A DNA stretch of 64,000 nt from Marinomonas phaeophyticola (GTDB lineage Bacteria > Pseudomonadota > Gammaproteobacteria > Pseudomonadales > Marinomonadaceae), in contig NZ_JAPUBN010000018.1 in NCBI RefSeq assembly GCF_026966905.1, positions 203,218 to 267,217 on the forward strand, written 5' to 3'. The position numbers and the translations under genes are program-made. Positions within the stretch are counted from its first letter, which is position 1, and each line of letters opens with the position of its first letter. Below the pieces are notes generated by a model, which saw nothing but the letters and a program-made list of their open reading frames with translations, made no database searches and had not been told where the DNA came from. Positions 8,799 to 18,493 of this stretch are shown piece after piece.

Positions 8799-10100
8799 GT
8801 GAGTATAACTAAGGTGTTCTTTTCTTTCTTTCCAAAGCCAAAATTATTTTTCCTCAGCTTTGCCGTCTGGGCATTACTGTCTGTTGTTTCTTGGTATCTA
8901 TTTGTTCAAGATTGGGGGCCAACGCTCAGTCTAGGAAGCCTCTTTGGGCATGGGTTTCCTGAGGCTTTAGCAGAAGAAGCCGATGCCGCTGCACAAGCGC
9001 TGTATAACACCGCCTTTGCGAGTGCCCTCGACCTGTGGTTATATCAATATATGCTGCTCTGCTATGGTCTTTTTGTCGGTGGTTGGATGGTTTATGGAGG
9101 GCAAAAGTGGGGACGTTGGTCCGTTATTGGGTCTGGCATCATTGTTTTCATTACTTGGTTTCAAGTCCAAGTCAGTGTCATGTTAAATGAATGGTATGGA
9201 AGCTTTTACGATTTAATTCAACGCGCCTTATCAGAACCACAAAGTATTACGGCAGAAGAATATTATGGCCAGCTATCTTCGGTAGTGGTATTACTTATGA
9301 TTGCGGTGACGGTTGCCGTACTCAATAGCTTTTTTGTCAGTCACTATGTTTTCCGCTGGCGTACGGCCATGAATGACTATTACACCAGTAAATGGGAGCA
9401 AGTACGTCATATTGAAGGGGCATCGCAGCGGATTCAAGAAGATACCATGCGCTTTGCCTCTATTATGGAAGGACTTGGTGTTCGCTTCCTCGATTCCATT
9501 ATGACACTCATTGCCTTCCTCCCCATACTATGGGGTCTATCGTCTTATGTAACTTCTTTACCTCTAATAGGAGAAGTACCACAAGCATTGGTGTTTGTTG
9601 CTATCACTTGGTCTATTTTTGGTACCTTTTTATTAGCCCTAGCGGGTCTTAAACTGCCAGGGTTAGAATTTAAGAATCAACGCGTCGAAGCGGCTTTTCG
9701 TAAAGAGTTGGTGTATGGCGAAGACTATGAGAATAGAGCGCAACCGCCTGAACTAAAAGAATTATTTAGTAATATTCGCCAAAATTACTTTAGACTTTAT
9801 AAAAATTACCTGTACTTTAATATCGTACGCTATGGGTACTTGCAGGCAGGGAATTTTATGCCATTAGTCATTTTAGCCCCATCCATCATTGCAGGGGCCT
9901 TTACTCTTGGCGTGATGCAACGTGTAACCAATGCATTTAATCAAGTTGAATCCTCTTTTCAATTCTTAGTAAATTCTTGGACAACTATTGTTGAACTACA
10001 ATCTATCTATAAACGTCTGAAAGCGTTTGAGGCGGCCATTGAAGATCAACCTTTACCTGAAATTGATCAAATGTATTTAAAACATAATTCTACTGAATAA
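8799..10100 (+). CDS. sbmA: SbmA/BacA-like peptide transporter
   Basis: A 433-residue inner-membrane protein of the SbmA/BacA family, proton-driven importers of antimicrobial peptides (microcins, bleomycin, proline-rich peptides) that lack an ATPase domain. There are several hydrophobic segments (residues ~15-35, 80-100, 108-130, 160-180, 235-255, 265-290, 355-375). Family signatures include VQVSVMLNEWYGSFYDLIQ, FRWRTAMNDYY, GASQRIQEDTMRFA and NAFNQVESSFQFLVNSW. The start is GTG; an ATG two bases upstream is out of frame. The length is slightly above E. coli SbmA (406). It stands alone between the AraC-GyrI gene and gmk, and a strong hairpin follows. Confidence 0.9.
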   Translation: MSITKVFFSFFPKPKLFFLSFAVWALLSVVSWYLFVQDWGPTLSLGSLFGHGFPEALAEEADAAAQALYNTAFASALDLWLYQYMLLCYGLFVGGWMVYGGQKWGRWSVIGSGIIVFITWFQVQVSVMLNEWYGSFYDLIQRALSEPQSITAEEYYGQLSSVVVLLMIAVTVAVLNSFFVSHYVFRWRTAMNDYYTSKWEQVRHIEGASQRIQEDTMRFASIMEGLGVRFLDSIMTLIAFLPILWGLSSYVTSLPLIGEVPQALVFVAITWSIFGTFLLALAGLKLPGLEFKNQRVEAAFRKELVYGEDYENRAQPPELKELFSNIRQNYFRLYKNYLYFNIVRYGYLQAGNFMPLVILAPSIIAGAFTLGVMQRVTNAFNQVESSFQFLVNSWTTIVELQSIYKRLKAFEAAIEDQPLPEIDQMYLKHNSTE

Positions 10101-10117
10101 AATCAATAAGGTCTTCC

Positions 10118-10158
10118 GTAAGGGAGGCTTCTTTAATTACATTAGAAGCTTCCCTTAC
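10118..10158 (+). terminator. Strong hairpin downstream of sbmA
   Basis: GTAAGGGAGGCTTCT at 10118-10132 pairs with AGAAGCTTCCCTTAC at 10144-10158. The 15-bp stem has a single G.U pair and an 11-base loop. It begins 17 bases after the sbmA stop. No T-run follows, so it may be a Rho-assisted terminator or an RNA-stabilising stem rather than a classical intrinsic terminator. Confidence 0.6.
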
Positions 10159-10314
10159 ATTACTCTCTACTACGACACCTCAAGCTTCTGCCTATTACTT
10201 CTACATAGCGCTCGAAAACAAATTAGATAAGCTTTTTTTACTCTGTATTTATTATGCTATTATTCTCTTTCCGTGGTAATAAATTCACTGATTGCATAGA
10301 GAACTCATAATCAA

Positions 10315-10938
10315 ATGAATCAATCAAAAGGAAACCTTTTTATTCTTTCAGCGCCGTCGGGTGCTGGAAAATCTTCCTTATACAAGGCATTAATTGCTGA
10401 TGATGCCCAAGTGAAAATTTCAGTTTCTCATACCACACGAGAGCCCCGAGCTGGAGAAGAAAATGGAAGAGAGTATTATTTTGTTGAGGTAGACGACTTT
10501 TTAGACATGATTGCTGATGATGCCTTTTTCGAGCATGCCCAAGTATTTGATAACTACTATGGCACGTCCAAAAAAGCCATCTTTGATATGTTAGATCAAG
10601 GCCTAGATGTCATCCTTGAAATAGACTGGCAAGGCGCGAAACAAGTACGTCAGCAATACCCACATGCAATCAGTATTTTTATTTTGCCTCCGTCAACAGA
10701 AGCACTCGAACATCGTTTACGAGATAGAGGAACCGATTCTGAAGACGTGATTAATCGACGCATGGCAAAGGCGGTCAGTGAGATGTCACATTACAACGAA
10801 TATGACTATGTCATTGTAAATGACGATTTTCAGACCGCTTTAGTCGAAATGAGTGCCATATTTAAAGCAATGCGCACTCAAAAACGCATAATTGAACAAA
10901 AACATAGCAAACTTATCAATGATCTCTTGTCATTATAA
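10315..10938 (+). CDS. gmk: Guanylate kinase
   Basis: A 207-residue cytoplasmic enzyme converting GMP + ATP to GDP + ADP. The P-loop SAPSGAGKSSL lies at residues 12-22, the GMP-binding segment SHTTREPRAGEENGREYYF at about 38-56, and the lid-region arginines in HRLRDRGTDS and NRRMAKA. The length matches bacterial Gmk. It leads the classical gammaproteobacterial cluster gmk-rpoZ-spoT on the same strand, with 57 bases to rpoZ. Identification is secure. Confidence 0.97.
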   Translation: MNQSKGNLFILSAPSGAGKSSLYKALIADDAQVKISVSHTTREPRAGEENGREYYFVEVDDFLDMIADDAFFEHAQVFDNYYGTSKKAIFDMLDQGLDVILEIDWQGAKQVRQQYPHAISIFILPPSTEALEHRLRDRGTDSEDVINRRMAKAVSEMSHYNEYDYVIVNDDFQTALVEMSAIFKAMRTQKRIIEQKHSKLINDLLSL

Positions 10939-10995
10939 TGAGCGGTTAAGTAGAATTGAACATTATTTATATCATCTGTAAAAATAGGAATTAGA

Positions 10996-11220
10996 ATGGC
11001 TCGCGTAACAGTAGAAGATTGCTTAGAAAATGTAGAAAACCGCTTTCAACTTGTAATGATTGCATCCAAACGTGCTCGCCAACTAGCTACTGGTGGTGAA
11101 GAAGCAAAAGTCGATGTTGAGAATGATAAAGTGACTGTCGTAGCACTACGTGAAATTGCAGAAAACCTAGTAAATGCAGGAAATGTTGATATCAAAAAAC
11201 AGCCTATTCACGAGTTTTAA
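10996..11220 (+). CDS. rpoZ: RNA polymerase omega subunit
   Basis: A 74-residue small subunit that assists assembly of RNA polymerase beta' and takes part in the ppGpp-binding site. The diagnostic N-terminus [20 protein letters not shown] is followed by the helix [13 protein letters not shown] and the [14 protein letters not shown] segment. The position between gmk and spoT is conserved across gammaproteobacteria, linking polymerase and the alarmone made by the next gene. The preceding AGGAATTAGA acts as ribosome binding site. Confidence 0.97.
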   Translation: MARVTVEDCLENVENRFQLVMIASKRARQLATGGEEAKVDVENDKVTVVALREIAENLVNAGNVDIKKQPIHEF

Positions 11221-11278
11221 AAGTTCATGATGGTCGCTCATTTCAAAATACTGTTTGAATTAATTAATGGAGTGAGCG

Positions 11279-13393
11279 ATGTATCGCATTGAAGACCTAG
11301 CGGTCACACTAAGTCAATACCTCCCCTACGAACAAGTTTCCACCATAAAGCGTGCGTATTACTACGCTGAGCAAGCACATGATGGTCAACGCCGAAAAAG
11401 TGGCGAACCTTATGTCATTCATCCTTTAGCTGTCGCTCAAATTCTTGCCGATCTACGTATGGATTGCGATGGACTTACCGCCGCACTGCTACACGATGTA
11501 ATAGAAGATACAGGCATCAGTCGCGAGGCGCTTACCGAACAATTTGGAGAAAGTGTTGCGAGCCTAGTAGATGGCGTTAGCAAATTAACCCATTTAGAAT
11601 TCAATAATCAAGTCGAAAAACAAGCCCATAACTTTCAGAAAATGGCCATGGCCATGGCGGAAGATATTCGAGTGATCCTTGTGAAACTGGCGGATAGATT
11701 ACACAATATGCGTACTCTAGATTCTATGCCAGCACACAAAAAACGTCGTATAGCGAAAGAAACGCTCGATATTTACGCCCCCATAGCTAACCGCTTAGGC
11801 ATGTATAATTTTCGAGTTGACTTAGAAAGTCTCGCTTTTGATGCTTATTACCCAATGCGTTCTCGTATGCTACAAAGAGCCATCCACAAACGCTATGGTC
11901 AACGAGCTCAAGACAAAGAAACATTAGAGCAGTATATTCACGGGGAGCTAGCGGCAGATTATATCGAAGCTAGTATTAGTGTCAGAGAAAAGCATATCTA
12001 CAGCATTTATCAAAAAATGCAGAAAAAACGTCGTTCACTGGGCGAAATTATGGATGTCCTCGGTGTCAGAATTGTTACTGATAAATCGGACAACTGTTAT
12101 CGAATTTTAGGGATAGTACATTCTCTGTTTAAACCTGTCGAAGGTCGCTTTAAAGACTATATTGCCGTACCAAAGTCAAATGGTTACCAATCTTTGCATA
12201 CAACGGTGGTGGCGAATGGATTGCCTATGGAAGTGCAAATTCGGACCACAGAAATGGAAATGGTCGCCAGCAATGGTATTGCCGCCCATTGGGCATATAA
12301 AGCAAGCAATCCTCAGGCAAATGTTTCATTTAGCCATGATAGAGCCATGAAATGGGCACAAGGTTTGATAGAAATTCAACAAAAAGCAGGTAATGCCGTT
12401 GATTTTGTTGATAATGTTAAAAATGATTTATTCCCCGGAGAAGTCTATGTCTTTACTCCAAAAGGGGAAATTGTTGAGTTGCCTACGGGCGCGACCCCTG
12501 TTGACTTTGCTTACGGTGTCCATACTGAAATAGGAAATAACTGCATATCCTGCCGTATTAACCGACGACTTGCACCATTAAGTACTCAGTTAGAAAGTGG
12601 CCAAACGGTAGAGATCATTACCGCTAAAAATGCCCAACCAAATGTGGCCTGGCTAAGCTTTGCCATTACGGGTAAAGCACGCACAAACATACGTCACTAC
12701 CTTAAAGATAAACAGACAGAAAATGCCATTGCCGTTGGCCGTCGTTTATTAACTCGTTCATTAAACGCCTTTAAAACCAATATCGATGATTTAGTTGATG
12801 AACAAATCAATCAAGTTCTAGAGTTTTATCAACTGTCTTCACTCGATGAGTTATTAGAGTCTATTGGTAAAGGGCGCCATGTTGGTTACCTAGTGGCTCG
12901 ACAATTATTTCCTAATTTTAACGAAGAGGAGTTAATCACTCCGACATCGTTCAAACTGAATGGGTCTGAGGGTATGCTGGTTTCTTACGCGAAATGCTGC
13001 TCCCCTATCCCTGGAGATCCAATTGCAGGCTATGTGCAGGTTGACAAGGGCATAGTCATCCATCACCTGAACTGTCCTAATATCCAAGATCATCTCGAAA
13101 ACCCTGAACGCTATATTCGTATGTCCTGGGGTAAAGAGATAGAGGAAGATCTAAACATTAGCCTGATAGTTAGCTTCCATAATGAAAGAGGTGCGGTTTC
13201 TAAGATCGCAAGCTCCATAGGAGACACGGACTATCAAGTCTCTAATATCGTCATCATAGAGCGAGGTCGAATTAGCCGTTTACGATTAAACATTACTGTT
13301 TCCAGTCGCATAGGATTAGCGGATGTGATGCGTCGTATTAAATCTGTTCGTTGTGTCGATAAAGTTATCCGAGAAACCATTATTGCGAAATGA
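11279..13393 (+). CDS. spoT: Bifunctional (p)ppGpp synthetase/hydrolase SpoT
   Basis: A 704-residue alarmone enzyme. The N-terminal HD hydrolase domain has an intact LLHDVIEDTG motif at about residues 70-79, showing an active (p)ppGpp hydrolase, unlike RelA. The synthetase domain carries YIAVPKSNGYQSLHTTVV near residue 300. A TGS domain (VYVFTPKGEIVELPTGATPV) follows at ~390, then the CCSPIPGDPIAGYV zinc-finger region and a C-terminal ACT domain. The context gmk-rpoZ-spoT is the standard gammaproteobacterial one. The ATG follows GGAGTGAGCG. Confidence 0.97.
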   Translation: MYRIEDLAVTLSQYLPYEQVSTIKRAYYYAEQAHDGQRRKSGEPYVIHPLAVAQILADLRMDCDGLTAALLHDVIEDTGISREALTEQFGESVASLVDGVSKLTHLEFNNQVEKQAHNFQKMAMAMAEDIRVILVKLADRLHNMRTLDSMPAHKKRRIAKETLDIYAPIANRLGMYNFRVDLESLAFDAYYPMRSRMLQRAIHKRYGQRAQDKETLEQYIHGELAADYIEASISVREKHIYSIYQKMQKKRRSLGEIMDVLGVRIVTDKSDNCYRILGIVHSLFKPVEGRFKDYIAVPKSNGYQSLHTTVVANGLPMEVQIRTTEMEMVASNGIAAHWAYKASNPQANVSFSHDRAMKWAQGLIEIQQKAGNAVDFVDNVKNDLFPGEVYVFTPKGEIVELPTGATPVDFAYGVHTEIGNNCISCRINRRLAPLSTQLESGQTVEIITAKNAQPNVAWLSFAITGKARTNIRHYLKDKQTENAIAVGRRLLTRSLNAFKTNIDDLVDEQINQVLEFYQLSSLDELLESIGKGRHVGYLVARQLFPNFNEEELITPTSFKLNGSEGMLVSYAKCCSPIPGDPIAGYVQVDKGIVIHHLNCPNIQDHLENPERYIRMSWGKEIEEDLNISLIVSFHNERGAVSKIASSIGDTDYQVSNIVIIERGRISRLRLNITVSSRIGLADVMRRIKSVRCVDKVIRETIIAK

Positions 13394-13438
13394 TGGTTAT
13401 TGAATTAATAATCAACCGTTATATTAGGGAGTTTTAAG

Positions 13439-13825
13439 ATGTCTAAAGAAGTTATTTTCACTGACAAAGCACCAAAAGCCATTGGACCGTATTCACAAGC
13501 GGTTCGCGCAGGCAATACTGTGTACCTTTCAGGTCAAATCCCTCTTGTTCCAGAAACAATGGAAATCATCAGCGATGATGTAAAAGAGCAAACGACTCAG
13601 GTATTTACTAACCTACAGGCTGTTTGTGAAGCCGCTGGCGGCTCTTTAAAAGACATCGTAAAACTGAATATCTACATGACTGATTTGGGTAATTTTACTA
13701 CCGTAAATGAAGTCATGATGGAATTCTTCCAAGAACCTTACCCTGCACGAGCGGCTCTTGGTGTACGAGCTTTACCAAAAGACGTTGCTGTTGAAATTGA
13801 AGGGGTAATGGTCTTAGAAGACTAA
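13439..13825 (+). CDS. ridA: RidA family enamine/imine deaminase
   Basis: A 128-residue trimeric protein that hydrolyses reactive 2-aminoacrylate and related enamines from amino-acid metabolism. Family signatures are [22 protein letters not shown] near the N-terminus and the C-terminal [20 protein letters not shown], containing the conserved catalytic arginine. The length fits RidA. It lies 45 bases after spoT, a frequent arrangement, and may be cotranscribed. It ends at a strong hairpin shared with the convergent yeeZ-like gene. Confidence 0.93.
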   Translation: MSKEVIFTDKAPKAIGPYSQAVRAGNTVYLSGQIPLVPETMEIISDDVKEQTTQVFTNLQAVCEAAGGSLKDIVKLNIYMTDLGNFTTVNEVMMEFFQEPYPARAALGVRALPKDVAVEIEGVMVLED

Positions 13826-13843
13826 TTCTTCTGACGGCTTTGC

Positions 13844-13891
13844 AATTTCACACTAAAGCTAAGTACTATCCGCTAACTTTAGTGTGAAATT
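13844..13891. terminator. Bidirectional 15-bp hairpin between ridA and the yeeZ-like gene
   Basis: AATTTCACACTAAAG at 13844-13858 and CTTTAGTGTGAAATT at 13877-13891 form a perfect 15-bp stem with an 18-base loop. It starts 19 bases after the ridA stop, and the right arm overlaps the last codons and stop of the convergent gene. There is no long T-run on either side. The position between convergent genes fits a shared terminator. Confidence 0.6.
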
Positions 13892-14739
13892 CGATTTTGA
13901 TATTCTTCTAATAGCCCTCTATAACCCGCCATATAATTCGGATACATAAATTGATACCCCAAATCCACTATTCTGAGGTTAGATAACTGTTTACCTGATA
14001 CAGGTAAAAATGCCGCTACACCAAGCTCTGTTGGCAAATTAGGCTCTACTTTTAACTGATTAGCCAACCACAGTTTCACTTCCCATTGACTGACCGGATT
14101 ATGATCGGTGCCAATATAAATAGCGTCCAACGCCACCCCGCTCAAATGTTTATTCGCTAAGAAAGCCAGAATATGAACGCAATCGTCTCTGTGTATTCGA
14201 TTGGTCCATTGATTGACGGCCCAACATTCCCTATTCGCTACCGATTCGATCAATCTCAAGCGCCCAGGTCCATAGATACCGGAAAAACGAATACTGGTTG
14301 TTGAAAATTGTTCTGATAATAGCGACTCAGCATTCAGCAAGATCTGGGCCGTAGCACGACTCGGCAACGCTAGGATTGTCTCATCTAGTGACTCGCCAGC
14401 ATTCTGTCCATAGACACTGGTACTAGAAACAAAAAAAACTTTAAGGTTAGATTTGTTCTTATTCCTATAACGGTCAAGTAAACGTTGTGCAGTCTTCAGG
14501 TAAGCGTCTCGATAGCCCTCCGTCGTCCTACCTTTTGGCGTCATAATTAAAAACACCATATCGGTATCTGGTAAAAGTGCTACATCCATGGAGACTAGAT
14601 CCCCCGTAATACCAAGCACGCCTGCGGGAAATTCTCTGCCCTGATAGCGAATTCCTGTAACAGAGTGCCCCATTTTAATAAAATTGGACGCAAGTCGTGA
14701 GCCAATATCACCACAACCAGCGATTAGTATTCTTGCCAT
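13879..14739 (-). CDS. NAD-dependent epimerase/dehydratase-like protein (YeeZ family SDR)
   Basis: A 286-residue atypical extended short-chain dehydrogenase. The N-terminal nucleotide-binding motif ILIAGCGDIGSRLA matches the GxxGxxG pattern, with VFFVSSTSVYGQNAGESLDE and RFSGIYGPGR typical of the YeeZ/SDR_a5 branch. The substrate is unknown. It is cytoplasmic and convergent with ridA; its promoter region (96 bp) is shared with divergent oxyR. The last residues lie inside the terminator hairpin. The family call is strong and the function is open. Confidence 0.8.
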   Translation of the reverse strand: MARILIAGCGDIGSRLASNFIKMGHSVTGIRYQGREFPAGVLGITGDLVSMDVALLPDTDMVFLIMTPKGRTTEGYRDAYLKTAQRLLDRYRNKNKSNLKVFFVSSTSVYGQNAGESLDETILALPSRATAQILLNAESLLSEQFSTTSIRFSGIYGPGRLRLIESVANRECWAVNQWTNRIHRDDCVHILAFLANKHLSGVALDAIYIGTDHNPVSQWEVKLWLANQLKVEPNLPTELGVAAFLPVSGKQLSNLRIVDLGYQFMYPNYMAGYRGLLEEYQNRISH

Positions 14740-14835
14740 GAAACCTCCTAGTTTACTCCTTTTTTTAGAGTATACTTTATCAAAATATGTATTATCATAG
14801 TTATTAGTAATGAACTAATAAAGGGCACAATCACC

Positions 14836-15741
14836 ATGACATTAACGGAATTGAAATACATAGTCATGCTTGCGGATGAACAGCACTTTGGTCGTGCCGC
14901 AAACAATTGCAACGTTTCTCAACCAACATTAAGTGTTGCTGTAAAAAAGTTAGAGGAGGAACTGGGCGCTGCTATTTTTGAAAGAAGCAAAAACTCGGTT
15001 TATATTACACCTCTTGGCAGTCAAATTATCCAACAGGCGAAAAGAGTTTTAGAGCAAGCAAATGTGATCAAAGAATTGGCGGCTTCAGGTAAAAATCAAC
15101 TGACCAGCCCGTTAAAAGTCGGAGCGATTTACACTATTGCACCCTACCTTTTTCCTCACCTTATCCCTTCCTTGCACTCCTTGACAGAAGGAATGCCATT
15201 AATGATAGAGGAAAACTTAACCGAAAACCTGAGACCAAAGCTTCGTAACGGCGAACTTGATGCCATTATTGTCGCACTCCCTTTTAAAGAACCTGATGTC
15301 GTTACTCAATCTATTTACGAAGAAGAGTTTGTGGTCTTAATGCCAAAAGATCACCCTTGGACAAAGCTAGAGGCTATCCATACAGATCAATTAAGTACAG
15401 ACAACTTATTAGTCTTAGGGAAAGGACACTGTTTTAGCGACCAAGTTATGGAAGCGTGTCCAATTTTAAACGAAGATGAGTACGGTAATGCTCGTACCAT
15501 CGTTAATGGCAGCTCCTTAGAAACGATACGCTACATGGTTGCATCAGGTTTAGGCGTTACGGTATTACCAAAGTCAGCTGTAACACATATTGATAACACG
15601 TTACTGGAAGTTCGTCCTTTCACGGCGCCAGTCCCAAGGAGAACCGTTGCATTAGCTTGGCGGGTGAGCTTTCCTAGACCAAAGGCCATTGAAGCACTGA
15701 GTCAATCGATCAAGTACGCTTGTCAAAAGCTGTCTTTATAA
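14836..15741 (+). CDS. oxyR: Hydrogen-peroxide-sensing LysR regulator OxyR
   Basis: A 301-residue LysR-type activator. The N-terminal winged helix is MTLTELKYIVMLADEQHFGRAA with NVSQPTLSVAVKKLEEELG. In the effector domain the two redox cysteines are visible in GKGHCFSDQVMEACPILNE, spaced nine positions apart like Cys199 and Cys208 of E. coli OxyR. GLGVTVLPKSAV is also typical. It is divergent from the yeeZ-like gene. The short upstream region contains an AT-rich inverted repeat (TTATTAG-N7-CTAATAA, 14801-14821) that could be an autoregulatory site, but it does not match the OxyR consensus well. Confidence 0.93.
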   Translation: MTLTELKYIVMLADEQHFGRAANNCNVSQPTLSVAVKKLEEELGAAIFERSKNSVYITPLGSQIIQQAKRVLEQANVIKELAASGKNQLTSPLKVGAIYTIAPYLFPHLIPSLHSLTEGMPLMIEENLTENLRPKLRNGELDAIIVALPFKEPDVVTQSIYEEEFVVLMPKDHPWTKLEAIHTDQLSTDNLLVLGKGHCFSDQVMEACPILNEDEYGNARTIVNGSSLETIRYMVASGLGVTVLPKSAVTHIDNTLLEVRPFTAPVPRRTVALAWRVSFPRPKAIEALSQSIKYACQKLSL

Positions 15742-15782
15742 TGCCAGTCAAATTGATAACCATATTGAAATAGGGAGGTCCT

Positions 15783-17861
15783 ATGTCAGGCTTAGAAACC
15801 ATACCCGTTACTGAACTGAAAGGGGTTGGTAGTGCCGTTGCGGAGAAACTCGCAAAGCTAAACATTTATAGTCTGCAGGACCTTATTTTTCATTTGCCTA
15901 TACGTTACCAGGATAGAACCAAAGTGGTGCCTATCGGGCGACTTCGCCTAGGGGATGAAGTGGTTATAGAAGGAGACGTTATTGGCTGTGAAGTGGTAAT
16001 GGGGAAAAGAAGAAGCCTCTTATGCCGAGTTAAAGATCATTCTGGCACCCTTATTTTACGTTTTTTTCATTTTACGGCAGGACAAAAAAAACAACTTGAG
16101 TCTGGAAAATCCATACGCTGTTTTGGCGAAGTTAAACGCGGTAGCTTTGGTTATGAAATGTTTCATCCAGAATACTCCTTAGCCGATGAATTCACGACAA
16201 CCACAGAAAGTGCTCAATTAACACCAACCTATCCGTTAACGGAAGGGTTAACTCAAATTAAAATGCGATCTTTCTGCGAGCAAGCATTAGAGCGAGTCAC
16301 GCCATACAATGTAATAGAATGGTTACCTGAATCCATTCGTCATCAGTTTCAATTGCCTCCCTTAGTAGACTCCATTCATTATTTACATAAGCCGCCAGCC
16401 GAAGCCGACACGGAATTACTTGCATCAGGGAAGCATCCTGCACAGTTTCGCCTATCATTTGAAGAGCTGCTTGCCCATCAATTAAGTTTGATCAGTAAAA
16501 AGCAGAAAGCCAAACTCGAGCGTGCACCCATCATTGAAGAAGAAGGCGCCTTTCTAGAAAAACTCATCGCATCATTACCTTTTCAGCCGACGAAAGCTCA
16601 ACAGCGTGTTTTTCAAGAGATCATGCTAGATTTATCTTCTGGACACCCAATGCTTCGACTGGTACAAGGGGATGTTGGATCAGGAAAAACACTTGTGGCA
16701 GCGATGTCTGCCGCCACCTTTATTGAAAAAAAACGTCAAGTGGCCATCATGGCCCCTACTGAAATTTTAGCCGAGCAGCATTTCAATAATTTCAAACAAT
16801 GGTTTGAACCTTTAGGGGTTGAGGTTGCTTGGTTAGTTGGCAAATTAAAAGGCAACGCACGGGCATCACAATTAGAAAGTATCGCTAATGGCTCAGCATT
16901 AATTGTTGTTGGCACTCATGCACTTTTTCAGGACAGTGTTCACTTTAAGAATTTGTCTCTCGCTATTATTGATGAACAACATCGATTTGGGGTGCATCAA
17001 CGAATGGCATTACGAGCAAAAGGTATCGATGGGAAACTGCAGCCCCATCAGCTAATAATGACAGCCACCCCCATCCCTAGAACCTTAGCTATGTCTGCTT
17101 ATGCTGACTTAGACTGCTCCATCATTGATGAATTGCCACCTGGAAGAACACCGGTAACGACCATAGCGGTTTCTGATCAGCGCCGCCATGAAGTCATGGA
17201 AAGAGTAAAAGTGGCCTGCAACGATGGCAAGCAAGCCTATTGGGTGTGTACGCTGGTTGAAGAGTCGGAAGCTCTGCAATGTCAGGCGGCTGAGGATACC
17301 GCCATTAGACTCTCTGAAGCATTAAGCGAGCTAAGCATAGGGTTAATTCATGGGCGCCTGAAGCCTCAAGAAAAAGCAGAAATAATGGGGCAATTCAAAC
17401 AAGGGAACATCCAGCTTCTAGTGGCAACTACCGTTATTGAAGTCGGTGTCGACGTGCCAAACGCCAGTTTGATGGTTATTGAAAACCCTGAACGGTTAGG
17501 TCTTGCGCAGCTACATCAGCTGAGAGGGCGGGTTGGTCGAGGTCAAGCCGCCAGCCATTGTGTCTTATTATATAAGACACCTTTAAGCCAGCATGGCAAA
17601 GTACGTTTAGGAATAATAAGAGAAACATCGGATGGATTTAAAATTGCCGAAAAAGATTTAGAAATACGAGGGCCTGGAGAATTATTAGGATCAAGGCAAA
17701 CCGGGTTAATGGAGTTTAAAGTAGCAGACCTACAACGAGACAAAGCCATGTTAGAGCAAGTACAAAGTGCCGCTCTACTGATACATCAATCGCATCACGA
17801 ACATATTGAGCCTTTATTGTCTCGTTGGTTACCCGTACAACAAGATTATTTAAATGTTTGA
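15783..17861 (+). CDS. recG: ATP-dependent DNA helicase RecG
   Basis: A 692-residue branch-migrating helicase that reverses stalled replication forks. An N-terminal wedge/OB domain (LTELKGVG-like start, VVIEGDVIGCEVVMGKRR, LILRFFHF) is followed by the SF2 helicase domains: Walker A GDVGSGKTLVA at about residue 297, IIDEQHRFGVHQR (Walker B with DEQH), MTATPIPRTLA, and motifs V/VI VATTVIEVGVDVPNAS and QLRGRVGRG. The C-terminal RecG motif DLEIRGPGELLGSRQ is present. The length matches the family. A GGGAGGTC ribosome binding site precedes the ATG. It follows oxyR by 41 bases on the same strand. Confidence 0.97.
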   Translation: MSGLETIPVTELKGVGSAVAEKLAKLNIYSLQDLIFHLPIRYQDRTKVVPIGRLRLGDEVVIEGDVIGCEVVMGKRRSLLCRVKDHSGTLILRFFHFTAGQKKQLESGKSIRCFGEVKRGSFGYEMFHPEYSLADEFTTTTESAQLTPTYPLTEGLTQIKMRSFCEQALERVTPYNVIEWLPESIRHQFQLPPLVDSIHYLHKPPAEADTELLASGKHPAQFRLSFEELLAHQLSLISKKQKAKLERAPIIEEEGAFLEKLIASLPFQPTKAQQRVFQEIMLDLSSGHPMLRLVQGDVGSGKTLVAAMSAATFIEKKRQVAIMAPTEILAEQHFNNFKQWFEPLGVEVAWLVGKLKGNARASQLESIANGSALIVVGTHALFQDSVHFKNLSLAIIDEQHRFGVHQRMALRAKGIDGKLQPHQLIMTATPIPRTLAMSAYADLDCSIIDELPPGRTPVTTIAVSDQRRHEVMERVKVACNDGKQAYWVCTLVEESEALQCQAAEDTAIRLSEALSELSIGLIHGRLKPQEKAEIMGQFKQGNIQLLVATTVIEVGVDVPNASLMVIENPERLGLAQLHQLRGRVGRGQAASHCVLLYKTPLSQHGKVRLGIIRETSDGFKIAEKDLEIRGPGELLGSRQTGLMEFKVADLQRDKAMLEQVQSAALLIHQSHHEHIEPLLSRWLPVQQDYLNV

Positions 17862-17871
17862 AGAGAAAGGT

Positions 17872-18348
17872 TTATCGAATATTCACTACCGTAGTATTTT
17901 TAACCTCCTCCATAGCAACATACGTTCTTGATTCTCTTACATGTGGTAGGGTAAGTAACGTCTCTCCTAATAACTGTCGATAAGCATCTACATCAGAAAC
18001 ACGTGCTTTTAATAGGTATTCAAAATCACCCGCTATTAGATGGCACTCTAATACCTCCGGTATTTTAGTGACCGCATCTTTGAATTCATGAAAGCCTTCG
18101 GGAGACGTTGTTTTTAGTCGAATTTCAACAAAAACAAGCAACCCTGCTTCCACTTTTCTAGGGTTCACTAGGGCACAATAACCCGTAATGTAACCGTTAC
18201 GTTCTAATCTTCGAACACGTTCTAAACACGGTGTCGCACTCAAACCAACTCGACTGGCTAATTCAACATTAGAAAGTCGCCCATTAATTTGTAACTCTCG
18301 AAGAATTTTTTTATCAAGCCGATCAAGCGGCTTTGATGAGTTATCCAT
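17872..18348 (-). CDS. lrp: Lrp/AsnC family transcriptional regulator (Lrp-like)
   Basis: A 158-residue leucine-responsive-type regulator. The N-terminal helix-turn-helix is LDRLDKKILRELQINGRLSN with ELASRVGLSATPCLERVRRL, nearly the E. coli Lrp pattern, followed by a RAM ligand-binding domain (VLECHLIAGDFEYLLKARV, DVDAYRQLLGETLLTLPHV). The gene is convergent with recG (10 bases between stops) and divergent from the aap amino-acid transporter across a 560-bp region, so aap is a possible target. Whether this is the global Lrp or a local paralogue cannot be decided from one window. Confidence 0.88.
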   Translation of the reverse strand: MDNSSKPLDRLDKKILRELQINGRLSNVELASRVGLSATPCLERVRRLERNGYITGYCALVNPRKVEAGLLVFVEIRLKTTSPEGFHEFKDAVTKIPEVLECHLIAGDFEYLLKARVSDVDAYRQLLGETLLTLPHVRESRTYVAMEEVKNTTVVNIR

Positions 18349-18475
18349 CGTTCATGGATCTCCTTATAGCAAATAAGGTTAAACTGGCTCTAAGTATATT
18401 GCGAGAATAGGAAATGGAAAGCCTAAAATGAATCAATGCAAATAATTAGAATGAATATCGCTCCATTTGATGTTT

Positions 18476-18493
18476 TTGCACCAAAATAGAACA
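18476..18493 (-). promoter_or_regulatory. Probable NtrC enhancer site upstream of aapJ
   Basis: On the minus strand the 18-mer reads TGTTCTATTTTGGTGCAA, matching the classical glnA NtrC site (TGCACTATATTGGTGCAA) at 15 of 18 positions; one half (GGTGCAA) is perfect. It lies about 345 bases upstream of the sigma54 promoter, a workable enhancer distance. Confidence 0.5.

Noticed and set aside
14801..14821. OxyR autoregulatory site from the inverted repeat TTATTAG-N7-CTAATAA
   Set aside because: It does not match the spaced ATAG/CTAT elements of OxyR sites well enough; kept only as a note in oxyR.
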